DNA of 64,000 nt from Nageia nagi (GCA_050084985.1 JBITNC010000001.1:67332001-67396000); one strand, 5' to 3'; shown: positions 12,481-24,690, numbered from the stretch's first letter. The notes: a model not told the origin generated them from the sequence alone. Translations and numbers: made by a program.

Positions 12481-12999
12481 ATATTATTTATAGCAGATCT
12501 ATTATTGAAATATTATTTATAATAGATCCTTGTTTGATCAAAATTCTCTTAAATATTTTTTCATCAACATTGGTGATAATATGTAAGAGTGGATCAAGTC
12601 CTGATATCTCTTTCCAATATTTAACCTTGTGATCATAAAAGGTTATCGAAGGTTTTTAAATCATTTTGATATTTCCCAATAAAGTTGAAAAAAATTTAGG
12701 GTCATTAATATGTAGTTCAATTTGTTGAAGTATTTGATTCATTGCATACCTGTGATCTTTAAATTATTGTAACAAATAAAAAAAGATAGTTTCACTTTTG
12801 AATTCTTTAATTGTTGTTGTAATGCACCTTTTACTGAGACCTTAGGAGGTTGAGGTCTAGGTATCAAGGGTGGCATATGAATCCTATTTTATTGATAATT
12901 TGATATACCATTTTATTTCCCTTTGGCTCTTTGAGCTCTTGTAGCAACACTTATCATGGAAATAAAACTTGTACCATTAGGGTCCCACATATGTGTTAC

Positions 13000-15896
13000 C
13001 TATTTTTCATTTGTATTCAAAGAAATGTTATTGGTAGGATGGTGTGGAAGAAGGTTTTGATAGATTCCTAGATCTTTATTAGGAGTGGCAATAGGATTAT
13101 CCACTTCCAAATTTCCACTTTCAATCAAGTCTTGAACTATATTCTTCAAGGTCCTACACTTATTTGTATCATGACCCCTATGATGATTGTAATCACAAAT
13201 TTTCTCTTCTTTATACCATTTACTCTCTTTAGTTTGAATACTTTCTAGTCTCATGTAAGGTAGGATGATTAAGTTATGATCCAATGACTTTTTCAAAACT
13301 TCATAAAGAGATTATGACAAAGGTGTGTACTTTCTTCTTGGCCTATGTTCCCTTTTAGCCTTTTGTGTTTGTGTTGGTTCATTTTATTCTACAATGGAGA
13401 CCTTATTTACTAATAATTGTTTATCCATTTGAGTTTTATTTTTTGTATAACCTTCACATTTTTTACCCTTTATTTATGCATCTTGAATTTTCACTCTTTT
13501 GATAACAACTACTTAATAAATAGCATATTCAAAGGTATTATGTTGTTGGATACTAGCAATAGGCCTTAAACAACTTTGATGGAATAATTTGACCAACTCT
13601 TCTTGAGGCAAAGTATAATGCATACTTGTCAACACAACTCTCCATCATGGAACAAAATTGTTGATTAATTCATCTAGGAATTGCTATAACCTTGTAAGAT
13701 CAGTAATAGATGTTCTATCCTTAACATTAATAATGAAATATTGTAGAAACAAGTTTTCTAACTAAGAATATGATTTGATGTTATGTTCAGGAAAGTTGTT
13801 GTACCAATCCATGGCTTATCTGGCAAGAGTCATCAAAAATACATGTAGCATTAATGCATCATCATTAGAAATCAAATAGCTTGAATAGTTGAACCTTCTC
13901 ATATGCTCTTTAGGATCTTCTTTGCCTTTAAAAGGTTCAATATTACGTATCTTAAACTTATAAGGAATGTCTTTTTTTAGAATACTAGGATGTATTGGAT
14001 CACCGCAAATGGTTTCATATGAAAATTCTTCTTCTCTTGCATGAGTAACTTCTCTTCTATTTATTTTAATCTTTTCACAAGATTACTATCTTCCTTTGTT
14101 ACCCTTTCTAATGGTTGGGTCTCTTCCTGAAGATAATCTACATCTTCAAGATTATTCTCTTGTTGATATCCTAGGGAAGGCTCATATTATTGTTCATAAT
14201 AACCTTGATCATAAGGTACTATTTTTTGTTGAAGTTGTTGAATTTGTTGAGGAGCTTCAAGAATATATGATGAATAAGGGACTTGATACTCTTATTGTCT
14301 ATCCTTTGGTTGAGGATGCTAATAAGTAAATCGATAATTTTATGGCCTAACCTATGGTTGAGGCTACTAATATGTAACTTGATAATTTTTTGGCCTAACC
14401 TATGGTTTAGGATTTTGATATGAAGCTTGATAATCTTACATCCGAACCTATGGTTGAGGCTATTGGGGAATTCTAGGAGGATGTTGTTGATGAGGCACCT
14501 AGTAATTTAGTTATCTATTTTGTAGTCGAGGAGTAATTCCTTGACCTTGATCTTTCTTATTTTTCAATATAAATTCTTTTTTTCTAGCAAGATAAGGATC
14601 TTGATACACCCCATGTCCTTGAGGTGATAATGATGAAGGTTTAGGAGATTTCACTTTAACCCTAGGGGATGGTGACCTTGTTTTAGTTTGAGTTGGTTTG
14701 CTTATGTTATGACCTATACTAGTCTGACCTTGATACATAGGTTGCTTACCTTTTTGTTGAATGTCTATGATTTCTATTTGTTGTTGTATATGTGGTATTA
14801 TTGAAGTTTAAACTTGCTATGGCATACATAAAGTGTATTGCACTTGAGCTAAGTCTTGAGGATGAACTTGCTATTGGAAATTTAAGGCTTGCATAGGAGA
14901 CTATGGATTCCACATGTTTTGAGTTGGAGTTTGATATTATTAAGTGAATCTTTTTAATTCCTTCATTTGCATAGCTTGGTTAAAGGTTTGGTCATATTAT
15001 TGTAAATTGCATTGGTGATATTCCCTTGATATATAAGCATACTTTTAAGATGTCCCATTTTTTATGTATATATGAAGGGATTATTTATAACCAACATTGT
15101 GATCTAATTGAGTTAGGTGGTCTTTGTTGAGGTAGATTCTCAATCCTTATGATTTGTGACTACTGCTGAGTCAATGGTTCAACTCTCATCATGGGAGGTG
15201 TTTCACATGGATTCAATATTCAAAAAGGGTTATAGGATACATTGAATCCATCTAAATTCTATTACACAAGATTTCCTAAATGTATAGAAACCTTAATGTA
15301 TTCTTCTTTCATTTCTCTAGATATTATGGAAGGTGAATAATATGACCTTCTTATGTATTTGAAACCTAATGATCTATCCAAGTTACAATTTTTGACATGA
15401 GTAAACTTAGGCCTTAAAGGCCCTCATTGCAATATAGAATCAACCATATGTATACCCAAAGGAAACTCTATTTAATCCAACTCATTTAAGTTGCTTGGTA
15501 TTGGTGGTGTATCTAATGGTAGTTCATATAATTTATAATGTTTTCCATATGGAGAAACACTATGTATATGAGGAGAGGATGGAGGTATTCTTAATTTCAT
15601 TAAATGTTCTCTAGCCTTTATTAACACATAATTTTATTCAATTTTTTTATTTGTTAAGTCTGCATGTGGTGTGAAGTTTCTAGGTTTTGATATTGATCTA
15701 ATTCCTCAAAATATTATTCTTAAAATATGGAGTCAATATTGATCTAATTTTGAAGTAAATATTCCATAATTTATTCTCAAGGTGTTTGTGTTTGTGAAGG
15801 AATCCTACTAAGTCCAACACTACTTCCTTCACCTAGATCAAATGTACTTTGAGATACTTGTTCTTCTCAAGCCTTTTGAGAATGAGTTTGGACCAT
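13000..15896 (-). pseudogene. gag: gag, with zinc knuckle
   Basis: The frame begins at an ATG at 15896 (MVQTHSQKA, then an in-frame TGA) and continues with many stops through a Gln/Pro/Tyr-rich middle part. An open piece at 14511-14738 (75 residues) is basic and Ser/Pro-rich. The last open piece (13000-13296, 98 residues) holds a knuckle-like CDYNHHRGHDTNKC near 13150-13200, followed by LKNIVQDLIESG, as in gag proteins of this clade. A 48-bp coding minisatellite lies at 14303-14470. Nucleocapsid and capsid functions are expected for the family; this copy cannot make them. Confidence 0.85.
14303..14470 (-). repeat. 48-bp tandem repeat inside gag (16-residue period)
   Basis: The marker 'cctatggttgagg' or a close variant begins at 14303, 14351, 14399 and 14447, a period of exactly 48 bp. 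Because 48 is divisible by three, the repeat keeps frame. On the minus strand it codes for a Tyr/Gln/Pro-rich 16-residue unit in the linker part of gag. Confidence 0.8.
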
Positions 15897-15899
15897 TGT

Positions 15900-16555
15900 T
15901 TTTGTTTTAGTTTAAACTATACTAACAAATAAAAACAACTAATTATAACCATACTTTTTATCTTTTATTTTTATGTTTTACAAAAAAATAAAAGATGCAC
16001 AAACATCCTACATGAATTTTCACTTTTTGATGTGTTTATCTTTATTAATATTTTGAACAAATTTGATTAATATTAATTATGTGTATGATATGAATGAATT
16101 ATTTTCAATTTTTTTTTTATTTTTTGTAAACTTTATTTTCTATTCATGTGTTTATCAAAGGTAGGCTGGTAATCCTAAAAAGATATCTATGGCAAAGTCA
16201 CAACTTGGTACTTAAGGTGGTCCCCTTAGGAATGTCGTTGAGTTCTACCTTGATGATTAAATCCAAGTGTATTCCCTTTTTTATAGTCTTCCAAAAACAA
16301 ATTATGACTTATACCCTAAGAATATAGTGTTCGTCTCTAGTTTTAGGCTCCAAGGCTTATGATTTGGATTGGTGAATACTCTAGAATATAAGAATAAATG
16401 GTTGGTAATTATATCCAACTCATTGATGTTCATTTTAAAAATACACATGACTATGCATCTAATAAACAAAAGTATATATGATATGCGAACTTATCCCTTA
16501 CCAACATACATGTTTATTAATTATTTTACTTTAATGTGATAGAAAATAATGTTTT
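15900..16555. other. Upstream leader of the gypsy relic, no gene seen
   Basis: This stretch lies 5' of gag on the minus strand and should hold the primer-binding site and perhaps the 5' LTR. I could not recognise a PBS, and no stretch here matches the region beyond the 3' end of pol. It ends abruptly at 16555/16556 where block A begins. Confidence 0.4.
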
Positions 16556-17970
16556 CTAATACATGATGTATGAATTGTTTAAGTCAAGGATCACTCCCAA
16601 CATTCAAGAATGAAAATGAGTGATGTAGGAGTTTAGTAATATTGTGGATGATTTTTGTTGTAATATATAATGAATTGATCTTATTTTATCTCTATGATCA
16701 CCTTGAAACTTCCTAGTTAAGGCTCATTAAAGTTAGAAGAAGGAAGCAATGAGTATGATTCTAGTGCTCTGTTGTGAGTTGTCACTAAGCAAGACTTTTT
16801 TGAGATTGGATATTTCCTAGATGAAAAGGTCAATGTATATATGGTCTTCATAATTAATCTAATATTTTAGTGTATTATTATATTTGAATAAGCAATAATA
16901 TCTAAAATAAATCTTGTAGTAAGTAGGATAAGTGAAAATGAAATATTCCTTAAAATTTGGCTCAAGACTACACAATTTGTAGATACATGAGTGTTAATGA
17001 TATGTAAAAATCAAATAATTTTTATAATAATCATTAATAATTTTATTATGAAAATTTTTACATGATTTACCACTATTAAATGATCAATCCTTTATATTAT
17101 TAATATAATAATCTAAAATATATTAAATGGTTCATATTATTGGGATGATGAGTTCTTCACCTTTTATCAAATGATTTTGGACCTTTAATAGTATTATCCC
17201 ACCCTTGCCCAACTTTGGAGATAAATTACCTTGCATATTAGATAACAATAGACCACCAACTTAGGTGAGAGGGTGTTATTTGCCTCCTCCTAAAAGGATT
17301 AACTTCCCCATGGTCAAATAAGAATGATAAATTATTAAAAAGTGAAATGTCAAAAAGGAGATGTCTATTTTGTTAATCTATGTGCTTAAGGTGAAACCAA
17401 TCAAAATATTTTAGTAGCTATCTCAAATTTGTTTAAGGCCTCATAGATATTTTATTATGAAACAATTGTATGAATTTGAATCTTATTTTTTGAACACTTT
17501 AAACAAATCAAAATTAAGAACAAAACTTTTAATGCACCAAATAAAATGAAAATCTAATATAATATTTTATTAAAAAGTAGAAAATGAAGTTAAATATTTA
17601 AGAAAATAAACAAAAATGGTGCAAGCTATGCATTCTCTAGATTTAACTCTTCTAAATTTGAAATTATTCTTTACTTGATCCAAAATTAATTGGTTTACAA
17701 GTACTAGTAAAAGTATAACTAAAATAAGAGGAAATGTTTAAACACATATTTTGTATTGAATTTCATAGAAGTACATGATCTAAAATATATTTTTGGCTTA
17801 GCCTTAAGAGAAGTCACCAAAGATAATTATCCCTAAGCTAAAGCATAAAAAAAGTGCTCAACACTATTATAGAGAATGATAAATTCAAATTTTTTCCAAT
17901 AGAATTAATATGGGAAGGAACTTAGCAAAGAAGATTTTGGTAATCAACTTTCAACAACCCTTACAATGAT
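16556..17970. repeat. Block A, copy 1
   Basis: This non-coding, AT-rich block starts 'taatacatgatgtatgaat' and ends near 'ttggtaatcaactttcaac'. The same series of landmarks recurs at 23267, 27642 and 47912: 'ctagtgctctgttg', 'gagattggatatttcctag', 'ttaccactattaaa', 'cccacc(c/t)ttgccc', 'ttttggcttagccttaag'. This copy is the longest uninterrupted one and supplies the pre-insertion state for LINE-a, because its end runs on without the poly-T junction seen at 29034 and 49020. Confidence 0.85.
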
Positions 17971-19535
17971 CATTTAATATGCTTATGTAACCTTCATTTT
18001 TTACTTAGATGCAACTAGGATTCATAGCATTCAATGCAAAGACTACTAGATTTTAATTAATTATATTTTAGACAACTGAGTGAACTTCTCTTATTGTAGG
18101 GTCTATCAACATTGTAAATCTTATTGACATGTGATATGACTAGCATCTTCAATCAATAATATGATCTTAGCATTAAATTTTTATGAGATCTTTTTCTTTC
18201 TAGAATGTTCAAAAGTTTAGTGAACTTATTCTCTAGATGTCTATCAACTTTAATAAATTCCTGATTTTTCTTCTTAATAATCAATTTTTATTTACAATTG
18301 AATTTAAAAATTCAATTTTGTTGGCATTCAGTTCTCTTTTTGATGTAATTCTATCACATCTTGTTTTTATTATCATAATCAAAATTTTAATCTTGTGCAT
18401 TTATTTCCAAGATATCTACAACTAATTAAAAGAAATATTAGCTAAATAAAAATAAAAATAAATGTTTATTTCTCTATATTTTATTTAGTATTCACTACAA
18501 TCCTTGTAAGTAGTATCCTTGATAACTCAATTACTAATATATATCCACAATCCATGTTTATATATTAATTGATAAACAAGAGTTGATCAATCCTAACTAT
18601 AGGGCCTTGTGATATTTTGAAATACTAATTAAAGAATGTACAATGCAAAAAAAATATTTTTCCTATGCAAGCTAAAAGTAAAAGTGAACAATAGGACATG
18701 CAATCTAGTGTTGCAAGATCTCTAATGGTAGCATCCATTGCTAAGGAGGGAAATCAATACCTAAAATGCATGAATGATTATTATCATATTACACCCATAA
18801 TGAAACACTATACATGTATGGTTAACCCTTTTGACCTTGTTGGCATCTAGATGAAGCAAAATGATATTAAAAATAGTGTGCTAATAAAATGTGATGCAAT
18901 CTAGAAATCAAATTTGTTTTTTGAAGCTTCCAACTTACCTACTTATTTCTCTTTATCTATTTCTACTTTCTAACCTTTTATTAAAAACATGAAGTAGCCT
19001 AGTAGCCTATGCATGAAGCATAATTCACCTTACCTGAAGTGCAGTGTGCCTCTCCTTTGTACCAGGTGTAGTGCACCTAAAAATAGAGCCAAATGGGCTA
19101 TTCTTAGCATATGCAGGACTATGATTTTTTATCTTCTAATTTAGATTAGATGTTTCTATTTTGGATGTTAGTTTTGCCTAGTTATTTTTTAGCATGTCAG
19201 GATATAATTAAAATATCTAGTTAGCTTTTTGGATTAAATTGTAACAAGTTGTGATCATGTAACTTGAGTTTATATTTAATACAGTCTATTTTTAGGTTTG
19301 TCCAAAACCTATATATGTAAGGATTTTTATTTTTAAATTAATGAAAGTAGGATACTTCTGAGCTATTTTGAAAAATAAGAACTAGGGTATAACATTCTTA
19401 ATTACTTTTTCATAAAGAACTAAGCTTCGTTATTTCTGATGACCCACTTGTTGGAAGTGTGACCTTTCTTATCAAAAGCCTTTTCAACCAATGTTGAAAT
19501 CTCTTTATATAACCCAAACAACTAACAATAATGAG
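17971..19535. other. AT-rich spacer, possible solo LTR
   Basis: No reading frame with recognisable homology is visible. The part 19030-19400 has LTR-like traits (a TATA-like 'cctatatatgtaagg' about 40 bp before a T-rich segment ending with 'attaatgaaagtagg'), but no second copy is seen in the window. The rest is simple AT-rich sequence. Confidence 0.3.
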
Positions 19536-19539
19536 GGAG

Positions 19540-19880
19540 CACATAATTTTTAGAGGGTACGTCTATCCTATGCATCATTCAAGGGATAAATATTGATAAT
19601 TCCAAAAGATATTTTACATACTTTTAGCAAAATATAGATTTCATGATGAGCAGAGTTAGTTCCCCAGGTGATAAGATTATCTTCCCAATTATCAGCTAAT
19701 AGAATGACAATGCCTCAATTACCATGAGGGTGATTAATTGTGTACATGTGGTTTCCAAACCAAAAAAGAGAGCATGAAGATTGAAGGGTAAAATCAACTA
19801 CTTTAACTTCTTGCAAACAAATAAAATCAAAATGACCATAAATGTATAGTAACCATGGCAAAATCATCATTGTTTAAAAC
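19540..19880 (-). pseudogene. LINE endonuclease fragment (block B, copy 1)
   Basis: On the minus strand this reads as a piece of an apurinic-type endonuclease. It shows a L-Q-E-V/I-K-V-V-D-F block near 19830-19790, then segments ending in IYILLKVCKISFGIINIY. The Q-E-x-K motif and the later x-N-I-Y block are typical of the N-terminal domain of plant L1-type LINE ORF2. It is frame-broken, and about 120 bp present in copy 2 (24184-24307) are missing here. Confidence 0.6.
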
Positions 19881-20211
19881 TTTATTTTTTGAGTAAAAGA
19901 CACTTTTATATGAAATCTTAAAAAGTCCATTTTGTAGATTCTTATGTATTTATCATAGATCTGTTATGTGATCATCATATATATCTTATTCACCTAAATG
20001 TGTTCTTCAATGTTCTAAAATTATCTTTCTTTTCCTCATAATCTAATCTTGTGATAGATCCAGAGATTTATTTTGGAATGTTTAAAACTTAAATGATTTA
20101 TATATGTAATTTAGGTGATATTGGTAGTATTTATAATTTTTTTGTATTTTTGAGGCAAATAACTATGAAAGTAAAGGTTGATCATATGGGCGATTCATGA
20201 TTAGCATTAAA

Positions 20212-20225
20212 TTTTTTTTTTTTTT
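20212..20225 (-). other. Poly(A) tract of a LINE (poly-T on plus strand)
   Basis: Fourteen T on the plus strand precede 'ggtgatgggatac', so the minus strand reads '...gtatcccatcacc' followed by A14. This marks the 3' end of a retrotransposed unit whose ORF1 lies at 20760-21525. The same tract is at 24691-24704 in copy 2. Confidence 0.7.
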
Positions 20226-20759
20226 GGTGATGGGATACATAAAATTAATACCCACCTGTATGTTTTAGGGCTAATGGCACCCCTTTTGAGGGTCCAAGAA
20301 TTAATTGTCTAGGGAAAATACTAGTACCATTAGATTGGGTCCATCACCCCTCTAACATTACAAGGAAAAAATCATTTTGGTAGGTCTATGAGCATACCTC
20401 CATTTTACTCGTTGACATGATCAAGATTGGAAAGCATTTAAAAAGAGTTACTCGCAAAACTTTCCTAAGCATTATGGAGGAAACTAGTTTGCCTACGCCA
20501 ATCTACCTAAGCTAGAATAATTTCTTGAGAAGGGCTACGAGACCACTAACCTTCTACTCAGGTGTGAGACCCTTATACAGCCTCTATTTGTTCAATGAAT
20601 AAAGACACAAGGAGGAGTCCCTCTTCATTAGGAAGGTCTCATGATTCCGTCAAGAAAGATGAGGCTCGCAAAGAAGGAGCTTGTAAATCCAACAAAGGCT
20701 TGAGGGCTATTACTTAGATGTAAATCGAATACGATTGACCCATATTTCCTATCTTTTTC

Positions 20760-21525
20760 GCATTTCCTTTCTTTTTAGACACTATTTTCCACTCCTCCTA
20801 GTTCCCTCTAGTGGGTTGAACTTGAGTGGTAGGACATGGAACAGAAGGAGATGAACTTTTGGCTTTAAATTTTTCTACCATTAGGGGGAAATCTTTAATT
20901 TTGTGAACAATTGATTGACACCTATAATAGGTGTTGGGGAGGTTGACATACATCACCAGGTGGCATAAATGGGTATCCCTCATCTAAATATCAATATACT
21001 CTCTTAGATATTTTGCAAGATTAACTTTAACATATATTTGGTAGGTTGGTTGAGCTACATGGAAAAAGACCAATTCATCATAAAGAAAATATCTTATAAG
21101 AGAAGCCAAATTTCACAAGAAGGACCACACAACCAAAGGGAGTCCTAGGAAATTAACCCACACTAGGATAAAAAGTGAGACATCATTAGAGACATTGAAA
21201 TCCCTAGACCATGTCTGGAAGACTATAAGGGTGCTATGGAAATAAAATGGGCCTTTTGTTGAGAACTTAATGTTGAACTTTCGTAGGTTCAGAAAAATGA
21301 AAATGGAAAAAACCTTTTGTAAGGTTTTCCAAATGCTCAACCTAGATGTCGTAAGGGTGCCAATATTGTTCTATCTAGTTCTTAAGAATAGAATCGAAGG
21401 GGATATGTTTGAGGAAATAACCTATTAAGGTGTAGCTTTTAAGCCACTCGCAGACTTGATTAAAGTCATTCACATGAATAACAAAGTTAGGAGAGGAATT
21501 ACCTTGTAGAACACCTTAGGGATTG
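20760..21525 (-). pseudogene. LINE ORF1 (DUF4283-like), block B copy 1
   Basis: Two minus-strand open pieces (21113-21340 and 20798-20983) carry the nucleic-acid-binding ORF1 of plant L1-type LINEs. The first has a G-P-F/W-Y/F-F box and then VSLFILVWVNFLGLPLVVWS, the hallmark block of DUF4283 proteins. The second has YRCQSIVHKIKDFPLM, a shortened, degenerate zinc knuckle, followed by a Ser/Pro tail. ORF1p normally coats LINE RNA. The protein is interrupted by frame changes. No ORF2 follows before the poly(A), so this unit looks like an ORF1-only derivative. Confidence 0.75.
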
Positions 21526-22260
21526 TTTGATATATAATACAAAGATAAGAAATCTCCCACACTTTCTTAAAAAGAATGGTACGAAAAATCTGAAAATTCT
21601 AACAGTACATGCAGCTCGGCTCTTTTATCCTCTACTGAACATGTCAGCTATTGATTTGAAAGGAGGAGGATTTTTGGGGTATCAACGGCTTATCCATAGC
21701 TATTTCTCCGCATAGCTCCCATTATGATGGATATTTTTTGTGATCTTTATCTGTTGTGAGGGTGGGTAAGCGTTATATATCATCGCTCGTTGGATTAAAA
21801 GATTGGTCATTTCAATCTATTGTGTGGGATGTGCTCCATGTCTTGGCATTGTCGACAAGGGGGAATGGCTTGTATGCCTTCACAACTTCGCTGGATTGTA
21901 GGGGCTCCACATGTCTCCCATCGCTGGCATTTGCTTGCGTGAAGCACTCACGTGTAGCCCCTCGTTTCCTCATGAAATCCTTGCGGAAATGCGAGGGCTT
22001 CACATCCTCCGATTGGTTAACTCTTTGGAATCTCTATGCATTCACGAGATACAACCAGAATTTACATCTATCATTGAAAAACATCCACTCTTTAAGAGAC
22101 TCTATGCATGCTTGGGATTTAGAGTTCTGGTTGTTGTCACATTATTCACAGATTCTATTGTGGGAGAAGTGTTTGGAGAGATATTCTGGGGAGGATAATT
22201 CGGATTAGAATAGGAAGGGATAATCTCCTTCGTTCAACTTGGATTAGGAAGAAAGCATCA
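21526..22260. repeat. Block C, copy 1 (GC-richer segment upstream of LINE ORF1)
   Basis: It starts 'tacaaagataagaaatctcc' and is visibly richer in GC and CpG than its surroundings. Copies are at about 26705-27255 and 47498-47911. Its position 5' of the minus-strand ORF1 in two copies suggests it is the LINE 5' UTR or promoter. On the plus strand it also holds overlapping open frames of 150 residues (21756-22208) and 95 residues (21911-22198). I recognise no domain in either, and two overlapping open frames in a GC-richer patch are expected by chance. Confidence 0.65.
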
Positions 22261-22267
22261 GGTTCGC

Positions 22268-22555
22268 ATGTTTGAACTTCAGAACTTTGAACGATGTTAC
22301 GTTGAAGACCCCATTCTCAAATTCATTTCAAACATGGCAAATGTTTTTGGACATAGGATTTACTCATTCCTCATGGGAATTCAACAGATCACCATTTCGA
22401 AGAGGACAAATCGACAGAGTGGGTGTTTTCAAGAATGGCATTTGATCGAATATAAGCTCAGATTGTTCTGTGCTCCCACAACATTACAACATATATTATC
22501 TTATACATTTTTGAGAATAGTGAAAGAGCATTGCTTACATCTTTTTATTTTTTGA
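22268..22555 (+). CDS. Unrecognised 95-residue ORF
   Basis: This open frame begins MFELQNFERCYVEDP and ends near LFCAPTTLQHILSYTF. The last part is faintly like the G-L-C-N-A-P-x-T-F-Q block of Ty3/gypsy RT, but the catalytic box that should follow is not visible and the match is too short to rely on. It lies just past block C in copy 1 and has no counterpart in copies 2 and 3. It may be a chance frame or a retroelement scrap. Confidence 0.2.
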   Translation: MFELQNFERCYVEDPILKFISNMANVFGHRIYSFLMGIQQITISKRTNRQSGCFQEWHLIEYKLRLFCAPTTLQHILSYTFLRIVKEHCLHLFIF

Positions 22556-22920
22556 AGTATTAATCATAAGATTCATTAATTGGTTGGTCAGTTTTACTAA
22601 GATTCTTATTTAGAATCTAGTGGATTTCATTATTGTGTAGTACAATCAATAGGATATAATTTTATTAAATTACTATAGATTGATTTTTTTTTTCTAAGGA
22701 TAATGTTTTCAATTGCATTGAAGATGGTGATAACAATGCCTATTTGTTTGCATAGATTAGAGTAGACTATTTCAGATTTTACAATTTTTTTTTTATTCAT
22801 AGTTTAGTTAGAATTATATATTTTCTATGAATAAACATATATAACATAGTATTACCATAAATTTGTGAGAATTTTATATTGACAATCAATATGGGATTAA
22901 AAACTCTTATCATCTATAGT

Positions 22921-23888
22921 GTATTTTAAAGCATCTTAAATAAAATCTATATTTATCTATTTATTTTATAGTTTATATTAACATAGTCATAACTTTAATA
23001 TTTATATCTATTATAGTTTTATTGATTTTAGAAGAATGAATCCTCCTCTTCTTTCTTCTACTTGAAAATTTAGTTTTTGAGAATAGAGGAGATGAAGTTG
23101 GTTTAACTTAATTTTGTTTATTAAAGTATAAAAATTAAATTATATTTAAGTTCAAAATTGTAATTTAGAAATATATTAATGTCCATTGGTGATCAAAGAT
23201 TGGGACTTTAAGGTACTTAGACTTTACAAAACAACAACAAATAAAAACAAAAATAAATGAATAGTGTAATACATGATGTATGAATTGTTTAAGTCAAGGA
23301 TCACTCCCAACATTCAAGGATGAAAATAAGTGACTGATGTAGGAGTTGAGTAATATTGTGGATGATTTTTGTTGTAGTCTATGATAAATTGATCTTATTT
23401 TATCTCTATGATCACCCTGACACTTCCTAGTTGAGGCTCATTGAAGTTAGAAGAAGGAAGCGATGAGTATGATTCTAGTGCTCTGTTGTGAGTTGTTACT
23501 AAGCAAGACTCTTTTGAGATTGGATATTTCCTAGATGAAAAGGGCAATGTATATGTGGTCTTCATAATTAATCTAAGATTTTAGTGTATTATGGTATTTG
23601 AATAAGCAATAATATCTACCACAAATCTTATAGTAGGTAGGATAAGTGAAAATGAAATATTCCTTAAATTCTAGCTCAAGACTACACAATTTGTAGATAC
23701 ATGAGTGTTGATGATATGTAAAAATCAAATAATTTTTATAATAATCATTGATAATTTTATTATGAAATTTTTTACATGATTTACCACTATTAAATGATCA
23801 ATCCTTTATATTATTAATATAATAATCTAAAATATATTAAATGGTTCATATTGTTGGGATGATGGTTTCTTCACCTATTATCAAATGA
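22921..23888. repeat. Blocks D and A, copy 2 (A truncated)
   Basis: D starts 'gtattttaaagcatctta' at 22921 and matches 27260 onward. A follows from about 23267 and matches 16556 onward. The copy stops at 'caaatgattttt' and passes directly into block B at 23889. Compared with copy 1 this removes about 2.37 kb (17178 to 19550), with the shared letters 'atttt' at the breakpoint. Confidence 0.85.
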
Positions 23889-24340
23889 TTTTTAGAGGGT
23901 GCATCTATCATATGCATCATTCAAGGCATAAATATTGATAATTCCAAAAGATATTTTACATGCTTCTAGCAAAATATAGATTGCATGATGAGCAGAGTTA
24001 GTTCCCCAATTGATAAGATTATCTTCCCAATTATCAACTAATAGAATGACAATGCCTCAATTACCATGAGGGCAAATAATGGTGTACATCTGGTTTCTAG
24101 ACCAAAAAGAGAGCATGAAGATTGAAGGGTAAAATCAACTACTTTAACTTCTTGCAAACAAATAAAATCAAGATGACCATAAATGTTGGAACAAGAAACA
24201 AATTCATCACAGACCATGTACCATCTAGGGTCATTCCTAAGGGTTGGCCCGATAAAAAAACTTATAGAAACTAGGGCAAATTAGTTTCAAAATTTGGGCA
24301 AAAATAGTCCAAAGTTGTATAGTAACCATGGCAAAATCAT
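23889..24340 (-). pseudogene. LINE endonuclease fragment (block B, copy 2)
   Basis: This is the counterpart of 19540-19880 and keeps the segment from 24184 to 24307 that is missing there. On the minus strand it reads RWYMVCDEFVSCSN, then the Q-E-V-K-V-V-D-F block, then IYILLEACKISFGIINIYA. It is a frame-broken remnant of a LINE endonuclease. Confidence 0.55.
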
Positions 24341-24690
24341 CATTGTTTAAAAATTTATTTGTAGAGTAAAAGGCAATTTTATATGAAATCTTAAAAAATT
24401 CCATTTTATAGATCCTTATGCGGTTATCATAGATCTCTTATGTGATCATTGTATATATCTTATACGTTCACCTCCATGTGTTCTTCAATCTTCTAAAATT
24501 ATGTCTTGATTTCTCATAATCTAATCTTACATCAGATGCAAAGATTTATTTTGGAATGTTTAAAACTAAAATGATTTATACATGTAATTTAGGTGATATT
24601 AATGGTATTTATAAATTTATTTTTTCTTTTTGAGGCAAATAACTATGAAAGTAAAGGTTGACCATATGGGCGATTAATGATTAGAATTAA

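Larger units (their letters stand above)
7801..15896 (-). mobile_element. Ty3/gypsy (Tat-like) LTR retrotransposon relic, gag-pol
   Basis: Read on the minus strand, the classical order gag, protease, RT, RNase H, integrase runs from an ATG at 15896 to a TAG at 7801, about 8.1 kb. All five domains are recognisable but every one carries stops or frame changes. The RNase H-like segment before integrase, of the NN-x-EYE-x-L type, suggests the Tat lineage, which carries a second RNase H. Key catalytic residues are lost in RT (YVDN) and integrase (Glu to Lys). I could not find a matching pair of LTRs, so the borders are unknown. The left border may reach ~6.4 kb and the right may coincide with the abrupt start of block A at 16556. 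Confidence 0.9.

Noticed and set aside
19030-19400. Solo LTR
   Set aside because: It has LTR-like traits but no second copy, no clear TG...CA ends and no target duplication visible in the window.
21756-22208. 150-residue open frame in block C as a host gene
   Set aside because: It overlaps a second open frame (21911-22198), is not kept open in the other two copies of the block, and shows no recognisable domain.
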